Assembly: GCA_900756725.1 (NCBI GenBank)
Contig: CAAELJ010000051.1
Span: 1 to 22,742 of the forward strand
From: an uncultured Collinsella sp.
GTDB taxonomy: Bacteria; Actinomycetota; Coriobacteriia; Coriobacteriales; Coriobacteriaceae
Direction of reading: 5' to 3'
Length of the DNA stretch: 22,742 nt
A program made the translations under genes and the position numbers. Under the pieces are notes generated by a model, which saw nothing but the letters and a program-made list of their open reading frames with translations, searched no databases and was not told the DNA's origin. Shown in pieces: positions 7,259 through 16,800 of this stretch. Each line of letters starts with the position of its first letter. The first letter of the stretch is position 1.

Positions 7259-7287
7259 TTGGCAGGTCGGCGGCGTATCCTTATAAC
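7259..7287 (+). promoter_or_regulatory. Sigma70-type promoter of the CmpB-like membrane protein gene
   Basis: TTGGCA (7259-7264) and TATAAC (7282-7287), each 5 of 6 to consensus, are separated by exactly 17 nt. The leader is short (about 20 nt) and leads into AGAAAGG and the ATG at 7314. Confidence 0.8.
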
Positions 7288-7313
7288 CTACAACAAAGCG
7301 AGAAAGGTTCTGT

Positions 7314-8543
7314 ATGGATCGAAACGAACTCGACCCCAGCGTCCCCAGCGCCACGGAGGTCAAGAAGATCCCCCTCATCATTAAGGTGTACGCCGTCCTG
7401 TGCATCCTTTCCGGCGTGGGCACGCTCCCGTCGGTCGCTGCCTTTATGTGGCAGGTCATCACGGCACTTGTTAACGGCAACGCCACCGAAAAGCTCGGCG
7501 ACAACACGCTCGTCGCAGTCGGCCTTATCGTCGCCGGCATCATGCTCTCTGCGGCAAGTGCCGTCATCCTAATCATCTTTGGCCTGGACCTTATCAAGAA
7601 CCAGCGCCGCAACGCCGCCCGCCTGTCCTACATCCTTATTGCATTCACCGTCGTCGAGCTTTTGGTCGACGTGATGCTCCAGGGCATCGGGCCCTTCCTG
7701 CTGCGTCCCGCGATCCAGCTCGGCATCCTCGTTGCACTTTCGGCAACCGTCGACCCCACGCTGCGTCAGGAGCGCGAACTGCAGCGCCGCCTGCAGGAGA
7801 TGCTCGACCGCGACGCCGCCGCCGAGGGCATGCTCGGCCGCGATGAAACCGGCGAGGGCTACATCAAGCTCAACTACTTCAACCTGTTCTGGGTATTCTT
7901 TGTCTGCTGCGTGCTCGGCCTGATCGCCGAGGACATCTGGCACATGACGGTCGACGACCCGGGCGTCTACCAGAACCGCGCCGGCATGCTGTTTGGTCCC
8001 TTCAGTCCCATCTACGGATTTGGCGCCGTGCTCATGACCATGGTGCTTAACCGCTTCTACAAAAAGAACCCCATCATCATTTTCCTGGTGAGCGCCCTGC
8101 TCGGCGCCAGCTTTGAGGTGTTCGTGGGCTGGTTTATGCAGACCGCGTTTGGCGTGGTCTCGTGGAGCTACTCGCACATAACGCTGTTCGGTTTGCCCGA
8201 TCCGCTCGTGGTCCTCACGGGCGGACGCACCTGCACGGGCTTCGCCTGCCTGTGGGGCCTGGGCGGCCTCATCTGGATCAAGCTGCTGCTGCCGAGGCTG
8301 CTTAAGCTTATCAACAAGATCCCCTGGAAGAGCCGCTACTCGGCCACCGTCATCTTTACCGTTATCATGCTGGTCGACGGCGTCATGACGCTGCAGTCGC
8401 TCGACTACTGGTACCAGCGCGTTAACGGCACGGAGCCGGACATTCCCGTCGCACAGTTCTACGGAGAGCACTTCGATAACGAGTACATGGAAAACCGCTT
8501 CCAGAGCATGACCATGAGCCCCAAGGATGCGACGCGCGTGTAG
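7314..8543 (+). CDS. Multi-pass membrane protein, CmpB/putative type IV ABC-permease family
   Basis: A 409-residue integral membrane protein with about nine predicted helices. Four are in the N-terminal half (about 22-45, 65-92, 102-120, 128-145), then a charged Glu/Arg-rich cytoplasmic linker (146-180), then the C-terminal part starting LFWVFFVCCVLGLIAEDIWH. LFGPFSPIYGFGAVL is characteristic of the family annotated as ABC_trans_CmpB (formerly DUF1113); its substrate and true function are not established. No ATPase gene is adjacent, so a transport role is not supported by context. The N-terminal four-helix half looks like a fused extra module. The start has AGAAAGG 6 nt upstream and a near-consensus promoter. 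It is a single-gene unit ending at a strong hairpin. Confidence 0.75.
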   Translation: MDRNELDPSVPSATEVKKIPLIIKVYAVLCILSGVGTLPSVAAFMWQVITALVNGNATEKLGDNTLVAVGLIVAGIMLSAASAVILIIFGLDLIKNQRRNAARLSYILIAFTVVELLVDVMLQGIGPFLLRPAIQLGILVALSATVDPTLRQERELQRRLQEMLDRDAAAEGMLGRDETGEGYIKLNYFNLFWVFFVCCVLGLIAEDIWHMTVDDPGVYQNRAGMLFGPFSPIYGFGAVLMTMVLNRFYKKNPIIIFLVSALLGASFEVFVGWFMQTAFGVVSWSYSHITLFGLPDPLVVLTGGRTCTGFACLWGLGGLIWIKLLLPRLLKLINKIPWKSRYSATVIFTVIMLVDGVMTLQSLDYWYQRVNGTEPDIPVAQFYGEHFDNEYMENRFQSMTMSPKDATRV

Positions 8544-8564
8544 CGCCCACCGCGCCCAAAACGC

Positions 8565-8604
8565 AAAATGCCCGCCGGTATCACACGTACCGGTGGGCAT
8601 TTTT
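8565..8604. terminator. Bidirectional terminator between convergent genes
   Basis: A 16-bp stem (8565-8580 with 8588-8603, one G/T position) with an A-run before and a T-run after lies between the plus-strand membrane protein gene and the minus-strand MoaE-like gene. It can stop transcription in both directions. Confidence 0.9.
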
Positions 8605-8633
8605 ATAAACGATCCTTCTATCGACGCAAGCCT

Positions 8634-9050
8634 CTACGCCTCGCGCTCGACCTCACTCACGCATTCGTTCTTAATGGTGCCAACGAGCGCCTGCAGCGCA
8701 TCGACCACGTGCGGGCGAATGTCCCCGCCGATGAGCACGAGCATGATGTCGTCACCTACGGCAAGCTCGCCGCTTGCCAGCCACACACGCACATAGCCGA
8801 TACCCGGCATCGCACGCGTCGCCTCGATAGCAGCCTGCACCTTCTGAGCATCGAAGCCAAACACCATGCCGCCCACCTTATGCCCAGGCGCCACGCCATC
8901 GGTCTCGACTCCGCGCACCTCAGCCTTGGGCGTCGCGCGCACCACACCGTTATGCGTCAGATACATCCCACAGCCTGCCGCCGAAGCATCGGCCTTGGCC
9001 TCGCGCAGCCAAGCATCAATCGAAGGCATCAATTTGCCACTCTCGAGCAT
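8634..9050 (-). CDS. MoaE-like protein (molybdopterin synthase large-subunit family)
   Basis: A 138-residue protein resembling MoaE, the subunit that with MoaD inserts sulfur into precursor Z to make molybdopterin. Family-like parts are GCGMYLTHNGVVR early on, GIGYVRVWLASGELAVGDDIMLVLIGG in the middle and a C-terminal helix. By eye, one active-site Lys of E. coli MoaE (Lys126) aligns with the Lys in GTIKNEC, while the Lys119 position seems to be Gln, so activity is uncertain. ATGATG begins the gene; I chose the second ATG (9050) since GGGAG lies 5 nt before it, but 9053 is possible. No moaA, moaC, moaD or molybdoenzyme gene is nearby. It could be a divergent paralogue. Confidence 0.65.
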   Translation of the reverse strand: MLESGKLMPSIDAWLREAKADASAAGCGMYLTHNGVVRATPKAEVRGVETDGVAPGHKVGGMVFGFDAQKVQAAIEATRAMPGIGYVRVWLASGELAVGDDIMLVLIGGDIRPHVVDALQALVGTIKNECVSEVEREA

Positions 9051-9071
9051 CATTTCTCCCTTACCGTCGTC

Positions 9072-9108
9072 GAGTAGCCAATTTGGGACGGGGCCTTTTT
9101 AGCTACTC
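9072..9108. repeat. Palindromic element before the MoaE-like gene
   Basis: Arms GAGTAGC (9072-9078) and GCTACTC (9102-9108) are exact reverse complements around a 23-nt interior containing TTTGGGACGGGGC. It lies between the sortase stop and the MoaE-like start. The T-run is inside the loop, not after the stem, so it does not read as a normal terminator. Its TTGGGACG core recalls the repeats at 1869 and near 7232. Confidence 0.5.
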
Positions 9109-9117
9109 TCGAACAAC

Positions 9118-10116
9118 TTATTCCTCGACCGGCGTGAGCACCATGACGGCGCGTGTGTTGCTCAGCGACAGCGAACGACAGGTCACAAGCGTTACAACCT
9201 TAGTTGCCGAAGCGGCACGATCGGTGGCATCACTCGCCACGGCAGAAGCGCCGTCGAGCATCTCGGACAGGTAGTTCTTGAGTCCGTCGTCGCCCTCAAA
9301 ATTGGTCGTGCGCGCCTTGGCATACGTGTCCTCGACCACCTTGGTCGCCAGCGGACGCAGCTTATACGTCGCATCGCGCGTGATGTAGTACACAAACTCG
9401 ATGCTATCGAACGTCGCCTGATCAGTGGTGTCCGAAATCACGTTGAACATCGATCCGTCGTTCATATGGTGGCCGTAGATCGTGGTCTGCTGGTCGACCA
9501 TTCCCGGCGCGGTGTCATCGCTATCCAAGAAGATGGCACCCGAGGCGTTAGACGTGCCATCGAACAGCGTGTTGAGGTATTTGGAGTTGTTGTTGGTCTG
9601 CACCACGGGATAGTTGATGTTGGTTCCCGGCACGTAAATCCAACCCACAATCTCGGGGTTCGTCTGAGCAAGCGCATCAAAGTCGATAATCGGCACGCCG
9701 CTGGCGTCCTTATCGCTTACATATTGCTTCTCGATTTTCTGATACGAATCGCTCGCCTGCTTATAGCCAATCTGGGCATTAATAAAAATAGCGGCGGCGG
9801 CGACAATCAGACCGATACCGATGATGATGAGCAGAATGGGAATAATGGAGTGGCGCTTTTTGCACGGCGGCTCGGTGCGATCCGACGGCGCGGCATGCGA
9901 TGAAGACCGGGGCGGCTTCTTAGCGGAGCTATAAGACGAAGGACGATATGCGGCCGGCGCGTCCTGTCGACGATGCGTCGCCGGTGTCACGGGGCGCGGC
10001 GCGCGCGGCTGCTGAGGAGAGGATGTCCGACCCTGCTGTGCCGCACGGGCAGCACCCGGCTTCGACGGATCGGGAATCTGAGAAGCCTTGAATCGTTTTC
10101 CCTGATAATCGGACAT
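9118..10116 (-). CDS. Class B sortase
   Basis: A 332-residue membrane-anchored transpeptidase that cuts a sorting motif and joins the protein to the cell wall or a pilus. Residues 1-88 are a long Pro/Arg/Ser-rich, probably disordered cytoplasmic tail; 90-114 is the membrane helix; about 140-332 is the sortase barrel. Catalytic residues are His216 in TIYGHHM, Cys313 in TLVTCRS and Arg322 in SNTRAVMV. The class B assignment rests on the N-terminal anchor, EIVGWIYVPGTNINYPVVQ and the long insert before the Cys. The ATG at 10116 follows AAGGAG. It is 35 nt after purE in the same direction, so the two are probably co-transcribed. A wall-anchored substrate is encoded just beyond purE, but whether this sortase handles its IPNTG motif is open. 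Confidence 0.92.
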   Translation of the reverse strand: MSDYQGKRFKASQIPDPSKPGAARAAQQGRTSSPQQPRAPRPVTPATHRRQDAPAAYRPSSYSSAKKPPRSSSHAAPSDRTEPPCKKRHSIIPILLIIIGIGLIVAAAAIFINAQIGYKQASDSYQKIEKQYVSDKDASGVPIIDFDALAQTNPEIVGWIYVPGTNINYPVVQTNNNSKYLNTLFDGTSNASGAIFLDSDDTAPGMVDQQTTIYGHHMNDGSMFNVISDTTDQATFDSIEFVYYITRDATYKLRPLATKVVEDTYAKARTTNFEGDDGLKNYLSEMLDGASAVASDATDRAASATKVVTLVTCRSLSLSNTRAVMVLTPVEE

Positions 10117-10151
10117 GGCTCTCCTTATACTGCGGTGAAACGGCGGAACGC

Positions 10152-10616
10152 TTAGGCGTCAGCCATCTCCTGCTTCATCTTCTCGATAACCTTGCGGTAC
10201 TCGGGGTCGCAAGCACCCAGAATCTGTGTGGCATAGATGGCGGCGTTCTTGGCACCGTTGATGGCAACGCAGGCCACGGGCACGCCCGAAGGCATCTGCA
10301 CCATCGACAGCAGCGAATCCATACCGCCCAGGTCACTCGTCTTCATAGGTACGCCGATAACCGGCAGCGGCGTAAAGGCGGCCACGACACCACCCAGGTG
10401 AGCGGCCTTGCCGGCGGCGGCGATAATCACTTTGATACCGCGATCGGCAGCAGTCGAAGCCCACTCGTGGACCTTCGCCGGTGTGCGGTGTGCGCTCGCA
10501 ATGACGAGCTCATAGGGCACACCGAGCGCCTCGAGCTCGGCGGTGCAGCCTTCCATAACACCCAGATCGGACTTGGAGCCCATGATGATCCCGACAACCG
10601 GCTTTTGATCTGCCAT
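10152..10616 (-). CDS. purE: N5-carboxyaminoimidazole ribonucleotide mutase
   Basis: A 154-residue class I PurE. It moves the carboxyl group of N5-CAIR to give CAIR in purine synthesis, normally with PurK, which is not in the window. Key parts are GIIMGSKSDL (GSKSD at 13-17), the catalytic SAHRTP (His43), AAGKAAHLGGVVAA and GVPMKTSDLGGMDSLLSMVQMP. The ATG at 10616 has AGGAGGT 8 nt upstream; the in-frame TTG at 10622 is too close to that site. It is separate from the purF-purM-purN unit and shares an apparent transcript with the sortase gene. Confidence 0.95.
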   Translation of the reverse strand: MADQKPVVGIIMGSKSDLGVMEGCTAELEALGVPYELVIASAHRTPAKVHEWASTAADRGIKVIIAAAGKAAHLGGVVAAFTPLPVIGVPMKTSDLGGMDSLLSMVQMPSGVPVACVAINGAKNAAIYATQILGACDPEYRKVIEKMKQEMADA

Positions 10617-10682
10617 AAACAAAGACCTCCTGTTGAGAGCGGTGACGCGGCCAATCCGCGACCCTTAACTGCAAATAATTCA

Positions 10683-10714
10683 AGTATAGCCGCCGATGCT
10701 GATGTGTTCGGCGG
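10683..10714 (-). promoter_or_regulatory. Candidate purE promoter and operator
   Basis: A TATACT -10 (10683-10688, minus strand) lies 66 nt before the purE ATG. An inverted repeat, CCGCCGA (10690-10696) / TCGGCGG (10708-10714) with an 11-nt spacer, covers the spacer and the place of the -35, which itself is poor. It may be a repressor site or a hairpin; the regulator is unknown. Confidence 0.45.
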
Positions 10715-10771
10715 GAGACGGAACGCTTTGCGAGATTAAGGCCGAAGGGTCGGAGCTTTCTGCCTACATTC

Positions 10772-10815
10772 AAAAAGCGTGCCCACCGTCCTTGGGTGGG
10801 ACGGCGGGCACGCTT
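10772..10815 (-). terminator. Intrinsic terminator of the GH31 gene
   Basis: On the minus strand an 18-bp stem with one mismatch (10798-10815 with 10774-10791) and a 6-nt loop is followed by TTTTT. It starts 18 nt after the stop codon and insulates the GH31 gene from purE and the sortase gene. Confidence 0.92.
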
Positions 10816-10833
10816 GCTTAGCTGTTGCTGGGG

Positions 10834-13800
10834 CTACTTAGCCTTGCTGCGACGATGGAAGAAAGCGCCGATCGCGGCGATGATGGCGCCAAGACCACCG
10901 ACGGTCGCGACGGTCGCCGCCGTCTGGTCTCCGGTATTGGGAATCGCCGAACCGTTCTTCTTGCTGCCCTGGGCCTTGTCGCCTGCGGGCTTGCCCGCCT
11001 GGTTGCCGCCGTTCGAGCCATTGCCGGAACCCTGGTTGCCCGAGCCGCCCTGGTTGCCGGAATCGGCATCCTTGAGGCTCTCAATGGCCAGCTTGAGCTG
11101 GCTATAGGCCGCCTGGATCTGGGTGTCGGAAGCATTCTCATCACCCAAGACGTCCTCGGCGTAGGTAATGGCATCCGTCAGGGCCTTGACAGACTCGGCC
11201 GTCTTGCCCCTGGTGTCAGTCTCCTTCGCCTGCTTGACCAGGGCCTTGAGCTGCTTCTTAGTCGGATTCTCGACCGGGACCACCGGGGTCTTCTCGAGCG
11301 CGTCGCGGGCGCTCTCGAGCGCCCTGAGCGCCTGGTCGACCTCGTCCTGCGTGGCATCCTCGTCGCTCAAGATGGCGCGGGCGCTCGCCAGGGCGTTCTC
11401 GAACGCCGTCCAGGAGGCCTCGGTGTAGTCGCCGGCCTTGAGGTCGCCGGCGGCAAGCTCGGCATCAACCTTTTCGATCGCGGCAGTGAGATCATCCTTC
11501 GCCACCGGATCGGGGACGGCCGTACCGTAGAACTTGAGCTCCGCCATGCTGCAGTAGGCATCAACGTCGCCCCCGCCGGCGTGAATCACCTTGACGGTCA
11601 CGTAGCGACCGCGCGCGGCGCCAAAGCTCATCTGTTTCCAGTCGCCACGGTCGGTGAGCACGCGGCCATCGTTGTCGAAGGCGAACGTACCCATCGACGC
11701 GGCGGTGCCCTTCTCATAACCGTCGGCAGTGTCGGAGACCAGTATCTCGGCCTCGAAGATATCGCCGTTAGTGCCGCCGTCCTGGCGCGGCAGGAATGTA
11801 ACGTCGGTGAGATCGTAGTCGCGGCCCAGGTCGACACTCAGATACTGGGGCATACCGGTCCCATGGGCCCAGTCGCTGTGCCAAAGCGTCCGCTCGTCGC
11901 CGTCGAGAGCGTTGACGGCGTTGCTGCCCTCGTAGTCGGCCTCACTCGAGAAGCCGGCCACCTTGACGTTCTTGCGGTTCTCGGGCGTGTTGATGAGAAT
12001 CTTCTCATCAACAGGGCGCATCTTGAGGCCGTCGATTGCCTTCTCGATCTTGGCTGTGGCGTCTGCGACATCCTTCTTGCTATAGCTGCCCTGGCCGCTG
12101 TCGAGGAGCTTCTGAGCCGCCTCGACCGCAGTGGTGAGAGCTGCATAGGAATCCTTGGTGTAGACGGACTCGCTGTAGCCCGCGGCCTTGGAAAGCGCTG
12201 CTACGAGCGCAGAGGTATCGACACCAGCCTTGACCTCGACCTCATAGGATGCGGTCTTGGAGGGGTCGAGTACCGACGCCACCGTGATCTTTGCCTTGCC
12301 GGCCTTGTTGGCACGCAGGTAGTAGCTCACGCTATCGCCAGCCTGAACAGCGGAGACGCTTACCACAGAGGGGTCGGAGCTCTCGACCGTCACATAGGGG
12401 TAGCCAGCGCTCTCAGGCGTAGCCTTGGCGTCGACGGGCGTAATGTCGCCTTCAAAGAACTCGGTCTGGTTCTTGCCTAGCTCGACACCCTCGATGGCCT
12501 CGACACCCTGCGTGTAGTTGAAGTTGACCTCACGCAGTGTGAGCATCTGGTCACCCGATGCCTCAAGCGGCGTGACCTCGACCTTGGTCGCCTTCTTGCC
12601 CTTGTTCTCGGCAGAGAGGTCAAAGGCGTAGCGAGCAAGGAAGGAATCGTACTCCCCGCCCGCGAACTCTTGGGTCGAGCCATCCTCGAACGTCACGACA
12701 GCCTTGATCTTCTGCACGGTTCCGTTGCCACCGTTGCGGTTAACGACCTCGACACTATCGAGTTTCGACGGCGTCTTAAATGCGAATGTCATCGTGGTGG
12801 GAAGCTTCACGTAACTCGGAAGCTTACCCTCGCTGTCCCAGTTGCCGCTCCAGTTCCATAGGAACTCAAAGCCGTTGTCGCCCTCGTTATTATCGAACAG
12901 CGCGTTATAGCTCTTCTGCTGGATAAGTTTCTCGACGTTGGTCCCGTCGTCGGTCGTGAGCTCATCGTTGGTCATCGTGATGTTGAAGGCGTCCTGACCG
13001 TACTCGGCGACCGTTGGCTGAGGAACATCCGGCATCGTCACCGTGCCGTCGCTCGCAAACTCAAGTGCGTCGCATGCCGGACCGATGAGCCAAGATGTCG
13101 AGGGCAGTTCGACCTTGCCGGCGGTCTTGGCCTTGAGCTTGAAACTCGCCACCGCGCCGGTACCGTTGTAGAGCTTGCCATCGCCGCGGTTGGCAAAGGC
13201 GAGATTGATAGTCTGCGTTCTGTCCGCGAACTGGACCTTCTCGCGAGACAGGTTCTCCATGCCGGCAGTCGAGCCGTCCTGCGCGATGCTCTCGGACACA
13301 AACTCGAACTGGTCGCTCTTGAAGTTGACGAGAGCGCCCAGGGCGTTGACGTTCTTGGCGTCGGCCGCATAGACATCAACGGTGATCTCATCACCGGCCT
13401 CGACCTCGGTCTTGCTCGGAATCACCGCGAGCGAACCTGCGACCTTTCCCTTTTGTTTAGTGCCGCCGTCAAGACCCGCCATGGTGAACGAGTAATCGTA
13501 GACGTCGTAAACGCCGTTATCGTTGAGGTCGGCGAAGTGGTCGCGGATCTGCGAACCGAACGTCGGGGTATCGGGCTCGCGATTCTCGAGGCCCAGATAG
13601 TTCTTCATGTTGGAGTAGTCTCCGTCGGAGATCGTGGCCTTGTTGAGGTTGGAGCCCACGGCGAAGCCATCCGTGCCGTCGGTCTTGTAGATGGCAATCT
13701 CGGACGCGGAGAAGAAATTGCCGACCGAGGCGAGCGGTGTCATGCGCACGTAACGGGCGGCCACGGTGCCGTCAAACGCTACCGTCTTACAATCAGCGGA

Positions 13801-16800
13801 ACGTGCCCAATCGACCTCCTGGCTCGTCCAGTGGACGCCATCGAGACTCGTCTCAACACGCATCTTGGTCACAGTGCCGTTGCCGGCGTCATCGCGCGGA
13901 TAGTACTCGAGCTTATCGAGCTTGTAAGCGCGTCCATAGTCAACGGTAAGCGCCTTGCCCAGATCGTTGCCACCGGAGTGGAAACCGCCGTCGCCCGACT
14001 GGAACTCATGGTCGAAGGCGAGCTCGGCCTTATGGCTGCCGTAAAGTGAGCCCTCCCAGGTGATTTGCTCGGCGTCGGGGACGTTCCGCCACGGATCGAG
14101 TGCGGAGTTCGCCTCGAGCACATCGCTCCAGGCGGAGTAGCCCTCGGCGTTGCGCGAACGAATCTGGTAGGTGTGCTTGCTATTGTAGGCGAGGTCGGTG
14201 TGCGTGAACTCGGCCGCATCACCCACGGCGAACACGGTGCCGTCGACCTTAAGGTCGTAGGAGGTAGCACCATCGACCTTTCCCCAGGTGAGCTTGATGC
14301 TCGTTGGGGTCGTGACGTCCTCGGGGGCAGCAAGGTTCGTGGGTGCGGAGAGGCTCTCGTTGAGGCGATCGGCTGTGAGCGTGGCGTCGGCGTTCACGAA
14401 ACCGCCCAGCTCGAGCGTCTGCGCCGCCGCAGCAACATCGGTCTTCGCGAACTTGACGTAGACCTTGGGGTTCGTGGTGATCTTGGTGTTGTTAAAGCTC
14501 TCGCCCCGCTCGGCCTCGGTGCCGTCCACATCGCTGCCGTAGTGGTTGAGGTTAGGGGTCTCGCTGTAGAAGTAGACCGCCTGGCCGGCCTCGGGGGTCG
14601 CGGTGTCAAAGGTCTCCTGCGAGTCGACCTCAACCACGTTGAGCGCGGATCCGCCGTTCTTGGCGACGACGCTCATGGGCTTGGCGGACACGTTGGCCAC
14701 GAAGGTCGTGGTGCGATTGGAGTCGTAGCCGTTGTAGCCACCCTGCGAGGCTTCGGCGGTAAAGGTCGCGGTGCCGCCTGCGGCCTTGGATCTGTAGACG
14801 GTGCTCACATGCTCACCGTAGGAGATATTGTCGATCGTACCGTAGGAATCGTCCTCAGTCGTGTTGTTCTCGATGGAGGAGCCGTCGTCCTCGTACTGCG
14901 TAAAGGTGCCGTCGCCCTCGGTGGCGAAGAACTCGACGATACGCTGGCTGCGGTCGGTACCCTTGGTGTTGGTGTCGCTCACGGCCTCGGGGTTGTTGTT
15001 CTCGGCGTACATCGGCACGATAGCGTTGGCCTTCACAAACAGCGGCAGCTTCCAAAGCGGAGCCTCGTAGTTGTTGAGAACCTGGCCGCCGCGATACTGC
15101 TTACCCGAGAAGTAATCGATCCAGATGGTGGGATTCTCGTCGGTGCCGTAGTTGGGGAGGTAAATCCCATTGCGAATGTCGTTGCCGTTCTCGTCTGCCT
15201 GGGTATCCTGATACACCGGTGCCACTAGGAAGTTCTCACCGAACATATACTGGTACTGCGTCGAGGTGCTTGCGGCGTACTCGGAGTTATCGGAAAGCAG
15301 CATGGCGCGGATCATGGGCAGGCCGGCATCGCCGTTACCCGTGTCGATGTTGGCCGCCGAGGCCGCGCTCGTGTAGATATAGGGCATGAGCTGCGCCTTG
15401 AGCTTGAGGTAGAAGCGCGAGATGCCTGTGTAGGGATCGCCGTGCGTCATGGGCGATTTACGGTAGGTGCCCCAACCGTCCATGTCGAGCATAGAGGGCG
15501 TGAACGTCTTCCACTGGTAGTCACGCGCAGAGATGATGGGGTCGCCGCCAAAAATGCCATCCATGTCGGAGCCGATGTTGGGGTTGCCCGAAAGACTCTG
15601 ACCGATATACGTGGGGATATGGAAGCGAATGTACTCCCAGTTACCGCCATACTGGTCGCCGGTCCAAATGCCACCAAAGCGCTGCGTGCCGGCCCAACCA
15701 TCGAGCGTGATGATGTTGGGGCGCTTGTTAGCGCCGGTCGTCACCGTGTCATAAGCTGTCTTGATGCCATTAAGACCAAAGGAGTAGCCAGATCCAACCC
15801 AGGCAACGTCGGTCTTAAGGGTAGTGATGCCTCCCGTCTTGACCTCGGCGTCGAAGTCGCGAAGCAGATGCCACGGGGTCTCAGGGTTGCTGTCGGGCTC
15901 AAGGTTGGACTGGGTCCACAAGCCCGTGCTCACACCCTTTGAGTTGGCATACTCGGTGAACTTCTTAAGGTTGTCGACGTTGGCACGCACAGCGTTAAGA
16001 CGGTCGGCCGAGCTCGCTCCGTCGGAGTTGACGCCGCCGGTCTTGTAGTAACCGTTCTGGCCATAGCCGGCGCCGTAGCCGTCGTTCGGCAGGAACCAGC
16101 CGAGCGGCATGTCGCTGTCCTCGTAGTCATCGATAACCTGCCGAGCAGAGAACTGGCGGTCGAAATCGGTCGCTTTCATGTTCTCGGTATCAACCGTAGG
16201 GCCCTCACCGTTGAGCGTCTCGGCCGCAAGTGTGCCGTCGAGCTTGTAGCCCGTCGACATGCCAGACTCGTACTTAACGTCGCCCTTCTCGCTCGAGGAC
16301 TTGCTGCCCTTGGTCTCCCACTTCTTTTGACCCGAGGTCGTTGACCAGCCATCACGGTTATAGGCATTAAGATGACCAAGGTAGAACCCGTACTCGGGCA
16401 GCAGTACCGGGTTACCGGTCACCTTGTAGTAGTCCTGCAGCATCTCAGTTGCCACGTTCGAAGCTCCCTCGTTGGTCGCCACGAAGTAGTAGGCATCAAA
16501 CTCATTCTCGCTGTGCAAAGTCGTGACCGTCGATGAGTCCGTGGAACCGAAGTCGTAGGAACCCTCTGCAAACGTGTTTCGGAGCACGCCGTAGCCGTCA
16601 CTCGTCCAATAAAACGGGTTGGGCGAGGCAACGCCGCCATCGGTCCAGTTGTTCGTGTTGGAGATGGCGATGGTCTGGTTGGTGTGCAGGAAGCGTCCGT
16701 TCTGGGTGCCGCCGCCAAAGAAGTTCTCGGACTTCTCCTTGGCGAGCGTCTGGACGGTACCCTTCTTATCAAGGTCGAGGGACGCGGACTCGGAAACCAC

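Noticed and set aside
9072..9108. Terminator of the sortase gene
   Set aside because: The T-run lies within the loop and not after the stem; reported as a palindromic element instead.
10825..12480. A 551-codon open frame on the plus strand opposite the GH31 gene
   Set aside because: Antisense shadow of a GC-rich gene; no recognisable domain and no ribosome-binding site. Other long antisense frames (7569-8600, 4409-5359, 14065-15228) were rejected for the same reason.
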